In this document: positions 17,708-27,260 of the stretch, piece after piece
Layout of the letters: each line of letters opens with the position of its first letter
Position numbering within the stretch: position 1 is the stretch's first letter
From: Nitrosospira sp. Is2
GTDB lineage: Bacteria > Pseudomonadota > Gammaproteobacteria > Burkholderiales > Nitrosomonadaceae
Assembly: GCF_033095785.1 (NCBI RefSeq)
Contig: NZ_CP137134.1
Location: 3,100,001 to 3,164,000, forward strand
DNA: 64,000 nt
Direction: 5' to 3'
Position numbers and translations under genes: made by a program
Notes under the pieces: generated by a model
The model's input: only the letters and a program-made list of their open reading frames with translations
Database searches by the model: none
Told to the model about the DNA's origin: nothing

Positions 17708-18356
17708 GCCCGGGGAGCGGCTACTCGATAGCCTCCCGGCTATCTATCGAGCTTCTGACGCGTCAGGCGACCTTCACCGTTTGCTAGGCGTCTTCGAAGA
17801 AATACTCTTTTCGAGCAACATGCCTCCGCCAGGCATCGAACAACAAATTCAAGACATCCCGAGCCTCTTTTCCCCGGGGGCAGGGGAGCCGGGACAAAAC
17901 AACGCTGCGCGAACCCCGGACCGGTTTTTGCCGTGGCTTGCCACCTGGGTAGCGTTCACACCCCATGCGTTATTTGAACCACAGCAGCTGCGGAAAATTA
18001 TTTCAGGAATTACTCCGCTTTATGGCAGACGTGGTACGCGCGCTTATCTGGAAGAACTGTTGAGACTTTGCTTTAACGAAATCTCTGCGGTTGAAATCCA
18101 TGATGAGCCGGAGCAGAGATTTATTATCGGCTTTGCCAAAATAGGCAGTGACACCCTATTCGGGGACGACAGGCCTTTTTGGTTTCGGGTGACTGTAAAT
18201 GTCAACAGCAGGGGAGGCGATGCCAAAATTACCGGCTCACGCCGTGAATTCGAACAACGGGTTCGAGCCATTGTCGATTTTGCAAAGCCGGGGCACACGG
18301 CTTATGAACTTCATCTGCTTTTTTCGTCCCTGGAGGAAAGCAGATCGACCGCGTGA
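17700..18356 (+). CDS. Baseplate protein, P2 gpI-like (Pvc12-type)
   Basis: 218 residues related to phage tail protein I: RLLDSLPAIYRASDASGDLH at the start, a helix LLGVFEEILFSSNMPPPGIE, and the typical PDRFLPWLATWVAF and LRKIISGITPLYGRRGTRAY segments, followed by GHTAYELHLLF near the end. gpI-like proteins sit at the periphery of the baseplate and connect to fibres. It overlaps the preceding gene, indicating coupled translation. Confidence 0.85.
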   Translation: MGKPGERLLDSLPAIYRASDASGDLHRLLGVFEEILFSSNMPPPGIEQQIQDIPSLFSPGAGEPGQNNAARTPDRFLPWLATWVAFTPHALFEPQQLRKIISGITPLYGRRGTRAYLEELLRLCFNEISAVEIHDEPEQRFIIGFAKIGSDTLFGDDRPFWFRVTVNVNSRGGDAKITGSRREFEQRVRAIVDFAKPGHTAYELHLLFSSLEESRSTA

Positions 18357-18490
18357 ACAGCGGGCAGCGGGACTTATGAGAGTGATTATGACTATTCGGG
18401 TGAGACAAGAAGGGTTGCGGCAAGCCGCTCAGACAAATTTTTGCATGACAATGTGTGACCGGAAGAGCCAGCCGCCAAGGGAGAATCGAA

Positions 18491-19480
18491 GTGCGTAAAA
18501 AACAACTTATCGGTAAAAAACCTGCATATTTTCAGGGGCAGCTTTTGCTGGCGGACGATTTTATCGACGAACAGAAATATCACATGAATGAGCTTGCCCG
18601 GCACAGTCTAAATCTCCACGGATGGGGCATTCTTCGTGGCCTTGAAGTCACGCGTGGCAGCGATACCAGCATAAACGTGGGGTCCGGCTTCGCAATCGAT
18701 GCCAGGGGGCGCGAGATACCCATTAATCAGCCCGAGGTTCTTGATCTCTCTGCTTTCGCGCCATCTTCGCTGCTCCAGATTACGTTGAGTTACGAAACTG
18801 AACAGCCTTCCAAAGAGCGGCGGCGTATTGAATGTTATGGTGTTGTTGCCGCCTCCACAGGCATAGAAGAATCTGCTGTAGTGCTGGCAACAGTTCAACT
18901 GGACCAAGCGGGAAAGCTTACCGCCGAATCGATCAGCACCACTAATCGACGACATTTGCGCACAGTACTGTCGCCGGGTTCGGTAACCGCCTCTGCGCTG
19001 GACCCTAGCCTCCGCAAGGGGTGGTTGCGACTGCCATTTCGTCCCACCACGATTCCACAAGACCAGGCCGGGGGCGCGCCGCCCCCGTTCAGGATTGGCA
19101 GTACCGAGGCGAGATCGCATAAAGATTATAACGGTAGTCCTAATACCAACGGTGCTGGAGGAACCATGGCTTTCCCGCTTGCGCCCGGTGTTACACACTT
19201 GCATCGCCTTAGGATCGCGGGGCAGGAGAATGAAAAAAAACTGTCAGTCGCGCTGTTTCGGGGAGGCTGGGACGCTGTGAACAAGAAGCACCTCGGCGGC
19301 AGGGACAATCCCATGAGTAAATTGCTGGACGAGGAAATAGCACGCGGTGCATATGACCGGACGTATGAGGTCGAAGATGGGGAGCTCGATCCGGAGTGCA
19401 GTACGCTTTCTATTGACATACGTAGCACAGGTTACATACGGGTGTCGCTCGTAGCCGTCGAACTCTCCTATTGGGATTAA
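18491..19480 (+). CDS. eCIS baseplate-periphery or fibre-like protein
   Basis: About 329 residues from GTG 18491, which has AAGGGAG seven bases upstream; an in-frame GTG at 18455 lacks one. Residues 10-55 (KPAYFQGQLLLADDFIDEQK, then HSLNLHGWGILRGLEVTRG) form a domain repeatedly found in eCIS and related phage-tail loci between the I-like gene and the ATPase. The middle is beta-rich (SSLLQITLSYETEQ, ESAVVLATVQLDQ) and a Gly/Pro-rich stretch precedes a C-terminal beta domain ending SLVAVELSYWD. No canonical Pvc13 tail fibre is otherwise visible, so this is the best fibre candidate; that is inference. Confidence 0.6.
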   Translation: MRKKQLIGKKPAYFQGQLLLADDFIDEQKYHMNELARHSLNLHGWGILRGLEVTRGSDTSINVGSGFAIDARGREIPINQPEVLDLSAFAPSSLLQITLSYETEQPSKERRRIECYGVVAASTGIEESAVVLATVQLDQAGKLTAESISTTNRRHLRTVLSPGSVTASALDPSLRKGWLRLPFRPTTIPQDQAGGAPPPFRIGSTEARSHKDYNGSPNTNGAGGTMAFPLAPGVTHLHRLRIAGQENEKKLSVALFRGGWDAVNKKHLGGRDNPMSKLLDEEIARGAYDRTYEVEDGELDPECSTLSIDIRSTGYIRVSLVAVELSYWD

Positions 19481-19517
19481 ATCGTCAGTTGAGCCAATCA
19501 GACCAGGCAAACACAAA

Positions 19518-21704
19518 GTGACGAAACCGTACAAAGACTCGTTGGCACATTTGCTTGCCGAAATGGAACGGATCGATCTGCTGATCCGTTTTCAGATCGC
19601 GCACCGAAACATCCAGCGAAGTGCGGATGAGCAGTTCCATGGTTTGTACATTTCCGAGCAGGAAATTGACGCATTGCTGGCCAAGCCCATCGGATTGCCT
19701 CAATGGCTCGTCACGGCCGCGACCGGAGAAGCTCGCCCCGATCTGGCCGCGCTGGAAAAACAAATCAGGGAACGCAAACAAAAGAGCTTAAGCGGAGGCA
19801 TGGAGCTGCGGCTGGAGAGGCTAAGAGAGCTCTTTGAGCTGACCCAATTTGACGTCGATGTCATATTGATCTGCCTGGCGGCCGAATTTGACCTGCGCTA
19901 TGAGAAGCTTTACGCTTACCTCCAGGATGACGTCACCAAAAAAGTCCCGGGCGTCCAGCTGATATTAAACTTGCTCGCTCCGTCGCTAGAACTCAGCATC
20001 AGCGCAAGGCGGCGTTTGTCCGCAGACGCTCCCTTGCTGAGATTCAACCTTATCGAAATCGTGGAAGACCTGCCTCAGCCACGTGGGCCATTACTGTCAC
20101 GATACCTCCAGGTTGACGACCATATTGTCCAGTACCTGCTGGGAGCCGAAGGGTTAGATGAGCGCATCCGCTCTTTCACCGAGACTGCGGGTGCCGGTCA
20201 AGGTTTCGATCTCCTCCCGTTAAATGATGACATCAAGCTGCGATTGATGCGCCTTGCAGCTGATATGTCGGATACGCAGACAGTCGTCGTGTATCTGAAT
20301 GGCCCGAGCGGGGCGGATAAACAGAGCGTAGCCCAGGCGGTATGTCACAACGCGGGCACGAGATTGTTGGTGGTCGACCTGGAGCGGCTCATTGCCGGAC
20401 CGGAGGCTGGATTCAACACAAGCCTGTCCTTGATTCAGCGCGATGCCCGCCTTCAGCAAGCCGCGCTGTTCTGGAAGGGTGTGAAAGCTCTGCGTGGCGA
20501 ACAACGCCGCAGCACGCTCATCCATTTCATGCACAACCTGGAACTCGGCCTTTCGCTGGCTTTTGTCGATGCCGATATCGCCTTCGAGTCGGGCCCCGGG
20601 TTTCGCGCAATCACTTATTTCGACGTTACACTCCCGCAGCCGAGCTCCAGGCAACGAGCTGAAATATGGCACGACGCATTGGGAGAATACGAGACCCGCC
20701 TTGAGCCAAATGACATTGCAGAACTCGCCGTCAAATTTAAATTTTCCCGGGGCCAGATTCATGATGCATCCGCCACGGCATGGAGTATGGCCCGTTGGCG
20801 CTATCCGAATTCGCAGAGGATTTCCGCCTTGGAACTTTACGACGCATGCCGAACGCACTCGAACCATAAGTTATCATCGCTGGCTCATAAGATCCCGTCC
20901 AAATATCGCTGGAATGACATCGTTCTGCCGTTGGATCGAACCGAACAGCTGCGCGAAATTTGCAACCAAGTGAAATATCGGGACCAGGTGTATGGCGACT
21001 GGGGGTTTGACAAAAAATTAGCGATGGGCAAAGGGCTGTGCGTCCTGTTTGCCGGGCCATCAGGTACGGGTAAAACAATGTCGGCTGACATTATCGCGGG
21101 AGAACTGAAACTTGATCTCTATAAGATAGACCTGTCAATGATCGTGAGCAAATATATTGGAGAAACGGAGAAGAACCTCTCACGTATCTTCGACGAGGCG
21201 GAAACTTCCAATGCCATCCTGTTTTTCGACGAAGCCGATGCGCTGTTCGGGAAGCGCAGCGAAGTAAAGGACTCGCATGACCGCTACGCCAATATCGAGA
21301 CCGGTTACCTGCTGCAGCGAATGGAGGAGCACGAAGGCATCGTTATTCTCGCAAGTAATTTTCGTAAGAACATGGATGAAGCTTTTGTCAGGCGTCTGCA
21401 TTTCACCGTCGAGTTTCCATTTCCCAGCGAGGTGGATAGACGCAGGATCTGGGAAGCAGTGTGGCCGAAAGAAACGCCGCGTGAAGCGAATCTCGACATC
21501 GAATCTCTGGCAAGAAGTTTTCCTGTTACGGGCGGCAACATCCGCAATATCGCTTTGTCGGCGGCATTTCTGGCGGCGGATGACGGCGGGGTAGTCGGGA
21601 TGCGGCATCTCATCCGGGCAACTCAACGTGAATACCAAAAAATGGGGAAACTCGTAGCAGAAAGCGACGTTGGAACGGCGCTTCAAGACATTGCTGCCAT
21701 TTAG
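19518..21704 (+). CDS. AAA+ ATPase of the eCIS (Pvc15-type)
   Basis: 728 residues, GTG start. The N-terminal ~230 residues are helical (the eCIS ATPase accessory region). A first AAA module is degenerate: YLNGPSGADKQSVAQA has lost the Walker A Lys-Thr/Ser pair order. The second module is complete: Walker A GPSGTGKT at 513-520, Walker B ILFFDEAD from 567, then NFRKNMDEAFVRRLHFTVEF and an arginine-finger region. This FtsH/Cdc48-like ATPase is a marker gene of eCIS; it is needed for particle assembly or cargo loading rather than for sheath recycling as ClpV is in T6SS. Confidence 0.9.
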   Translation: MTKPYKDSLAHLLAEMERIDLLIRFQIAHRNIQRSADEQFHGLYISEQEIDALLAKPIGLPQWLVTAATGEARPDLAALEKQIRERKQKSLSGGMELRLERLRELFELTQFDVDVILICLAAEFDLRYEKLYAYLQDDVTKKVPGVQLILNLLAPSLELSISARRRLSADAPLLRFNLIEIVEDLPQPRGPLLSRYLQVDDHIVQYLLGAEGLDERIRSFTETAGAGQGFDLLPLNDDIKLRLMRLAADMSDTQTVVVYLNGPSGADKQSVAQAVCHNAGTRLLVVDLERLIAGPEAGFNTSLSLIQRDARLQQAALFWKGVKALRGEQRRSTLIHFMHNLELGLSLAFVDADIAFESGPGFRAITYFDVTLPQPSSRQRAEIWHDALGEYETRLEPNDIAELAVKFKFSRGQIHDASATAWSMARWRYPNSQRISALELYDACRTHSNHKLSSLAHKIPSKYRWNDIVLPLDRTEQLREICNQVKYRDQVYGDWGFDKKLAMGKGLCVLFAGPSGTGKTMSADIIAGELKLDLYKIDLSMIVSKYIGETEKNLSRIFDEAETSNAILFFDEADALFGKRSEVKDSHDRYANIETGYLLQRMEEHEGIVILASNFRKNMDEAFVRRLHFTVEFPFPSEVDRRRIWEAVWPKETPREANLDIESLARSFPVTGGNIRNIALSAAFLAADDGGVVGMRHLIRATQREYQKMGKLVAESDVGTALQDIAAI

Positions 21705-21843
21705 AAATATTGATTGCCATCACTACTGGCTCATTTAAGCATTTGCGTTCGATATTCAGCGATTTCATAAAGGGAGTAGCCGTGACAGCTCGGGAACCAA
21801 AGCTGTTTGGAAGAAGTGACCGACGCGATGGAGGTTGACCCTC

Positions 21844-22578
21844 GTGGTGACTAATAAAGGCTCACTCGAGACGTCCGTTTCGATTGGCAAGGACATTGTT
21901 TCCACTCTAAGGGACAGTGTGCTCTTCATCCTTTTTCTTCTCTTGCTTTTTTCCCCGGATATGATGAGAGAGCAGTTGAGCAAAGCGGGCTTTACTGAAG
22001 GATCTTTTGGCGGACTGATGTGGAGGGCGCAGGCAGAGACTGTAGCAGAACAGACCAAGGACATTGGACAGACCGTCGAGAAGGCAACCGAGAATTATGA
22101 CGACCTGATCGAGCATCTCCATGAGCTGGAGAAGAACGTAACTGATCCGGGCTTGAAGTTGCAGGTAAAAAATATGGGTGAAATTGCGGAGGCGTCGCGT
22201 GCCGAACTTACCAAGGCAGACCAAACCTTGAAAAGTAGCTTGGCAACGCAGCAGCAATTCGTTGCCAAGATTGCTCCTTCAGCGGTTGTTAATTCCGGAT
22301 GGATGTTTCTCGGCAGGGTAACTGAAAACAAGACGGCCTGGGCGCCCGGGTCACCCCAAACAGTAGATCCTGTCCCCGCGCCAATTGAACAGGGTGCAAA
22401 ACTCAAGATCCGGACCGACGCGTACTTGCGCGCAGATGGCCCATCCAATTCCCGGGCATCGGCTCCGATAACCGGCGTGGCCAAAGAGAAGCAGGTAGTG
22501 CAGGTACTGGATGTCGACTACTCGCATGCTAAAGGCGGAGGATGGTTTGTTTGGGCAAAAGTTTCGTCCGCCTATTGA
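21844..22578 (+). CDS. Membrane-anchored coiled-coil protein with SH3-like C-terminus
   Basis: About 244 residues from GTG 21844 (GGAGG nine bases upstream; TTG 21835 and GTG 21847 are alternatives). One membrane helix at residues about 24-40 (SVLFILFLLLLFSP), then a long heptad-type coiled coil (residues 60-140: TVAEQTKDIGQTVEKATENY and following), then a beta-rich SH3-like domain near 185-244 (LKIRTDAYLRADGPSNSRAS, KEKQVVQVLDVDY, WFVWAKV). It sits between the ATPase and the cargo genes. A role in tethering the particle or ATPase to the membrane, or in sensing cell-wall state, is inference. Confidence 0.55.
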   Translation: MVTNKGSLETSVSIGKDIVSTLRDSVLFILFLLLLFSPDMMREQLSKAGFTEGSFGGLMWRAQAETVAEQTKDIGQTVEKATENYDDLIEHLHELEKNVTDPGLKLQVKNMGEIAEASRAELTKADQTLKSSLATQQQFVAKIAPSAVVNSGWMFLGRVTENKTAWAPGSPQTVDPVPAPIEQGAKLKIRTDAYLRADGPSNSRASAPITGVAKEKQVVQVLDVDYSHAKGGGWFVWAKVSSAY

Positions 22579-22855
22579 GTTCCAGGGGAATTTATTGGAG
22601 TTCGTGATTTTAGTTCTGGCAGCTAGGCCATAGCAAAAAGATGGTGGCGCACGGCGGCCCGGCAAGCAACGCGCCGGTAAGTAAACCTTTGAATAAGAAA
22701 AGTCAAACAATATGCAGATCAGTTTGCGATTAGATGTCGACGGATCGGATTGGGCTTGAGTAAGTTGAATTGATTGAAGCGGATGTAATGCTTGTTCAAA
22801 GCAATAGACGAGGCGAATAAGACGCACCAACGGCCGTGCAAACGGAGCAACGATC

Positions 22856-24508
22856 ATGCAAACGAAAACAGTTCCCCCCCCCAGTAACGATAAGACCACC
22901 CCTGCCCCGGGTCATCAGCAGGAGTCGGTGACCAAACAGCAGGCCCTGGGTTATAAATCAGGTAAAAGTGCCGCTGAGGCATTGCTGCGGCTGCAGCGAA
23001 CGCATGGAAACCGCTTTGTGCAGCGAGTTATTCAGGCAAAGCTCGAAGTGAGCCATCCCGGAGATCCGCACGAGCAGGAGGCAGACCAAGTGGCGGATCG
23101 GATCATGAGCATGCCTGCGGAGTCGACGCAATCGGTTGCTCAAAGAGAAGCGATTCCAGAGGAGGAAAAGGACAAACAGGAATTGGCGCAACCGGTCGCT
23201 GTGAAGAGAGTACCTGTTTCGTCCGATCAGATGCCCCTTCAGGAAGAAGAAAAAGAAGAAGAGAAACCTGACCAAACGATCACCGCGGCAAGGGTCGAAG
23301 AGGATGAAGAGCAGAACGGCGTCTTACCTCACGCAGAGGAAGCGGTCTCTGCAGCATCAGATTCCACCGGCCAGCCCTTGCCTTCCAATCTTCAACGCAA
23401 ATTCGAGCAAGGACTGGGAGTTGATCTCAGCGCCGTCAGGGTGCATACGGGGCCACGCTCCATTGAGGCCAGTAACGCAATTAGCGCTCGTGCGTATACG
23501 ACCGGCAGCGATATTCATTTCAATCAGGGTCAGTACGATCCAGAAAGTTCGGAAGGACAGCGACTGCTCGCACATGAGGTGACGCATACGATGCAGCAAA
23601 CAGCTGGTATAACATCACCACAGAGAACACGTAAGTTGCAACGACAGGAAGCGCCAGACACTAACGTCGTGAACATGCCCGAAGAAAGGATCTCTGGTAA
23701 GGACCCTAACGTCATCCACATACCCGAAGACAAGCTCTCCGCGAACAAAGCCGACCCAGAGACTCAGCAGGTGATGACGAATATTGCAGCCGCCCGAACG
23801 CGCGCTATCGGCTATCTTGAGACAACGAAGACCGAGGTAATGATGGCAGTCGACAGTTTTAAGAGCTACGCTATTGTCGAAATTGACGGAATGGATCTTG
23901 ATCCATCCTCAACCTTAGACTTGGTGCCGGTTCTTGTCGGAGCGGTCGGCGCTGTCATTGGTGGCGCTTTTCCACCTGCGGCTTTCGTTGGTATTACGGC
24001 AGGTCTCGTGGTAGGAGGAGGAAAGGCTATTGTCGCGGGCGGGATCAAAGAGGAAGGCGGCGCGTTAAAGCTGGGACTTAAAGCTTCGGTGCACAGCCTC
24101 TCTGAAGAGATCAAAAACGCCATGTCAGCTACAATTGTTCGTCTCAACGGCCGCATTCCCGTTCAGCTCAATGAGCTGGCGGCTACCGATAAAGGTGTGT
24201 GGGAGTTACTTAAGATCGGCAGTGATCGCAACATTGATACGGCTGTCAGTATGCTCGGAATTCGCGATCCCCATCAAACCTCACTACATCGTAACGTGCT
24301 CAAGGCGATGATGGCAGCTTTTGGCTCGTGGAAGGGTAAGGCGACGTTCCAGTTAGGAATGACCAGATCGCAGAAGACAATATCCGAAAATGTCATCGAT
24401 AGTGAACTTCATGGCGGGCTACGCAATGCTCAGATGGCAGGAGAGAAAGAATATCTGGAAAAGGCCGAAAAAATGGCAGAGGAACACCAGTTCGGACCAT
24501 CAAAGTGA
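22856..24508 (+). CDS. DUF4157 eCIS cargo-type protein with hydrophobic C-terminus
   Basis: 550 residues. The N-terminus has the eCIS-associated leader (LLRLQRTHGNRFVQRVIQAK) and the DPHEQEADQVADRIM motif. The DUF4157 metallopeptidase-like domain spans about 175-250: LPSNLQRKFEQGLGVDLSAV, VRVHTGPRSIEAS, YTTGSDIHFNQGQYDP and HEVTH at 240-244. The C-terminal 240 residues contain hydrophobic Gly/Ala helices (VPVLVGAVGAVIGGAFPPAA, GITAGLVVGGGKAIVAGG) that could insert in membranes. DUF4157 is the domain most strongly linked to eCIS loci and marks loaded effectors or their processing. Toxic activity of the C-terminus is not demonstrable from sequence. Confidence 0.75.
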   Translation: MQTKTVPPPSNDKTTPAPGHQQESVTKQQALGYKSGKSAAEALLRLQRTHGNRFVQRVIQAKLEVSHPGDPHEQEADQVADRIMSMPAESTQSVAQREAIPEEEKDKQELAQPVAVKRVPVSSDQMPLQEEEKEEEKPDQTITAARVEEDEEQNGVLPHAEEAVSAASDSTGQPLPSNLQRKFEQGLGVDLSAVRVHTGPRSIEASNAISARAYTTGSDIHFNQGQYDPESSEGQRLLAHEVTHTMQQTAGITSPQRTRKLQRQEAPDTNVVNMPEERISGKDPNVIHIPEDKLSANKADPETQQVMTNIAAARTRAIGYLETTKTEVMMAVDSFKSYAIVEIDGMDLDPSSTLDLVPVLVGAVGAVIGGAFPPAAFVGITAGLVVGGGKAIVAGGIKEEGGALKLGLKASVHSLSEEIKNAMSATIVRLNGRIPVQLNELAATDKGVWELLKIGSDRNIDTAVSMLGIRDPHQTSLHRNVLKAMMAAFGSWKGKATFQLGMTRSQKTISENVIDSELHGGLRNAQMAGEKEYLEKAEKMAEEHQFGPSK

Positions 24509-24746
24509 AGATTGAAGAGCGCGGCATGATAGTAAGGACAAGCACCTAAGGCCGAAATTTCCCCTTGCGAGAATTTAGGTCTGTGCCAACTATTGGCAGA
24601 AAGCGTTTATAGGGCTGCTAAACGAACACAGGCGAAGCAAGTACATCATGCCAGCTTGGGATAACCGAATCTTTGAGTAAGACAACGCATCTACTGAAAT
24701 TACCCGAAATCACCCGGAAGGCCCCAAAATAACTGAGGAGTTAGCT

Positions 24747-26774
24747 ATAAAAACTAAACTAGCTTCGGCGACCAATAATTACAAGTTTGGTCGCTATCCG
24801 GGTTCACCAGCGCGAGCCGTAGCGCGGAACCTGGCACAGCAGTATCGGGGTAAGGGGATCACGGCCGCCTTGTTGCGTTTGCAGCGAGCGCACGGGAACC
24901 GCTTTGTGCAGCGGATTATCCAGGCAAAGCTGGAGGTAAGCTATCCGGAAGATCCGCACGAGCAGGAAGCAGACCAGGTGGCAGATCGCATCATGAGGAT
25001 GCCGACGGAGTCGACGCAACCGGTTGCTCAAAGAGAAGCGGTTCCAGAGGAGGAAAAGGACAAACAGGAATTGGCGCAGCCCGTTTCTGTGAAGAGAATA
25101 GCCAGTTCGTCCGCTCAAATATCCTCGGAGAAAGAAGATAGGGAAGACAAAAAAACTGACCAAACGATCGCCGCTTCACGAACGGCAGAAGATGAAATCG
25201 CGAATGGCGTTTTATCCCATGCAGAGGAAGCGGTTTCCGCCAACCGCAGCTCAGCCGGCCAGCCCCTACCTTCCCGTTTAAGCAGAAAATTCGAGCAAGG
25301 GCTTGGGGTAGATCTGAGTGCCGCGCGGGTGCATACGGGTCCGCAATCCATCGAGGCCAATAAAGCCATAGGCGCGCGCGCTTATACGACTGGAGCCGAC
25401 ATTCATTTCAACGAAGGTCAGTACAACCCGGGGAGCGCGGAGGGCCAGCGCCTGCTTGCGCATGAGGTAACGCACACTGTGCAGCAAACGGGTCTCGCGC
25501 GTAAACCGCGAGCACGCCAAGCACCTGCCAAGACGAAGACTAGCGCTCAGTTGAAGGCCGATTTCGTTAAGGCTCAGGTTGCGTTGGGGCGTTTCAGTGA
25601 CCCTTCTGTATCTCTTCCAGAAGGTCAATCCGGCCCTCCCTCGCCAAGAGGCGCGTTCTGGATGTTGAACGGCCTCGATCCTGCGGAAATGCAGGAGGTG
25701 CTTCGCCTGTGTGGCAAAGACGTGCGCCAGAAGCTCCTCACCCACATAGGCGATGCCGAGGGTCGGTTCGACAGGCCAAGACTGGAGTCGGGGCTAAGGT
25801 CGGCAGCCTGGGGAGAAAAGAAAGGAGGTACCGCGGGGCTTGAGATACTCGACGCTATTTGCAACGCAGGAGCGGGCTCGTTTGCGGGTGTCTGGGCCCT
25901 GCTCGCCGGCAAGTCCCGGGTAGGGGCTACCAGCATGCTTCGGGCACTCCCTCGCGCGATGCTGGCCCAGCTGCAAACTAGGCTTTCCGAGGCCCCCGCT
26001 GCAGATGTTGCCAAGTTTACCGATATTATCGCCGATCTGTTGGGGACGGCGACAAACATGCAAGCGAACGACGTAATCGACCTCGAAGGGCTAATTGGCC
26101 TCAACCGCGCAATGGCTTCAATCTATAACCTGCGGGGACAGTTGATAGAAGAACAGGCTCATGACCTCGGTGTGCCCACCCATGCCGCGGCCGGGATCAT
26201 GAAGGTGGAATCCGGTGGAGAAACGTTCAGCGAAGCTACCGGCAGGGCGATTATACGTTTCGAAAACCACGTGTTCTGGAACGAATGGGGACAACATCAT
26301 GTTGCCGACTTCAATGCGCATTTCGATTTCGATCGAGCGCGCGGCGGCAAACGGTTTACCCAACATCGTTTCCGTGACGTCCCCACGGGGACGTGGGAGC
26401 AATGCCACCGCAGCCAGGAGCAGGAGTGGCGCGTAATGGAGTTCGCTGCCGGCCTGAGTGGCAAAGAGCCCGCCTACAGGTCAGCATCATGGGGAGCCGG
26501 GCAGATAATGGGCTTCAATGCGCACGTGGGCGGCTATGACTCCGCGGTCGACATGGCCGCGTCCTTTAACCGATCTGAGCGGCCTCAGGTGACGGGAATT
26601 TTCGATTTTATTCGTACCAACCATCTTCAACAAGCTCTAGCTCGGGGCGACTACCTTGCTGTCGCTCGAGGGTATAACGGGACTGGACAGGCGGCTACCT
26701 ATGCCGCCAAAATCACGAGCGCAGCGGAAGCTTACAGGCGCGTAACCACAGGCAAGCTTCATGTCATTTCGTAG
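24747..26774 (+). CDS. DUF4157 - N-acetylmuramidase fusion, putative eCIS effector
   Basis: 675 residues if translation begins at ATA 24747; GAGGAG lies six bases upstream, and the next residues KTKL align with MQTKT of the paralogue at 22856. The HEVTH motif then falls at residue 239 versus 240 in the paralogue, supporting this start. TTG 24870 is the first conventional start but would remove the upstream third of the leader. Domains: leader (LLRLQRAHGNRFVQRIIQAK), DUF4157 with HEVTH, a linker of helices, and residues about 475-675 an N-acetylmuramidase domain (AAGIMKVESGGETF with the likely catalytic Glu488, RAIIRFENHVFW, ASWGAGQIMGFN, YNGTGQAATYAAKI). Expected to cleave peptidoglycan glycan chains. 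Confidence 0.8.
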   Translation: MKTKLASATNNYKFGRYPGSPARAVARNLAQQYRGKGITAALLRLQRAHGNRFVQRIIQAKLEVSYPEDPHEQEADQVADRIMRMPTESTQPVAQREAVPEEEKDKQELAQPVSVKRIASSSAQISSEKEDREDKKTDQTIAASRTAEDEIANGVLSHAEEAVSANRSSAGQPLPSRLSRKFEQGLGVDLSAARVHTGPQSIEANKAIGARAYTTGADIHFNEGQYNPGSAEGQRLLAHEVTHTVQQTGLARKPRARQAPAKTKTSAQLKADFVKAQVALGRFSDPSVSLPEGQSGPPSPRGAFWMLNGLDPAEMQEVLRLCGKDVRQKLLTHIGDAEGRFDRPRLESGLRSAAWGEKKGGTAGLEILDAICNAGAGSFAGVWALLAGKSRVGATSMLRALPRAMLAQLQTRLSEAPAADVAKFTDIIADLLGTATNMQANDVIDLEGLIGLNRAMASIYNLRGQLIEEQAHDLGVPTHAAAGIMKVESGGETFSEATGRAIIRFENHVFWNEWGQHHVADFNAHFDFDRARGGKRFTQHRFRDVPTGTWEQCHRSQEQEWRVMEFAAGLSGKEPAYRSASWGAGQIMGFNAHVGGYDSAVDMAASFNRSERPQVTGIFDFIRTNHLQQALARGDYLAVARGYNGTGQAATYAAKITSAAEAYRRVTTGKLHVIS

Positions 26775-26916
26775 AAGCTCTGTATTCGTTTTCCTGAGCA
26801 AGATATCAGGATGGGCAGCCGACCAGTCCGCGCGGAACCGGTTCTCCCTCGGTTCGCTTTTGCGGCTTTCATGATCTATGTTGAAGTCATGTTTATTAAC
26901 GTAAAAAGGGCAGAGT

Positions 26917-27255
26917 ATGTCTGCAATATTTGAGCTGGTTGGCAAGGGGGTGAACGCGATGCCGGACCCTGCGGACAATCCGGATCGCCACGTGATCCCG
27001 CATCATGGATCGGGGACGAGAATCGGTTTTGAAGTGTTAAACGTCGGCATTAATAGCGGCAACGCCAGCGTGCGAGTGGAATTGGACGATACCTTTGTGG
27101 CGAACTGGGAATCCAAAGAGCTTGGCCCCGGCGAGCGAGAAATCGCCTACCTAAGCGTGGGCCGCCTTGATGAGGGTCAACACACAGTACTTATCCATTT
27201 AAATGCCGGGTCGGGAAAGTCGGACACAAACACCGAGACATTCAACGTGAGGTAA
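26917..27255 (+). CDS. CARDB-like small beta protein
   Basis: 112 residues with an Ig-like CARDB pattern: GTRIGFEVLNVGINSGNAS, VRVELDDTFVANWESKEL, LGPGEREIAYLSVGRLDEGQ, HTVLIHLNAG. No signal peptide. It lies six bases before the PAAR-like gene, so the two are probably co-translated. A possible role is as a beta adaptor between PAAR tip and cargo, but no direct evidence shows this. A good ribosome site (AAAGGGCAG) precedes the ATG. Confidence 0.55.
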   Translation: MSAIFELVGKGVNAMPDPADNPDRHVIPHHGSGTRIGFEVLNVGINSGNASVRVELDDTFVANWESKELGPGEREIAYLSVGRLDEGQHTVLIHLNAGSGKSDTNTETFNVR

Positions 27256-27260
27256 AACAC

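Noticed and set aside
24600..24640. Sigma-54 element before the DUF4157-muramidase gene
   Set aside because: TTGGCAGAAAGCG resembles the -24 half but no GC occurs at the required distance; the gene is likely read through from upstream.
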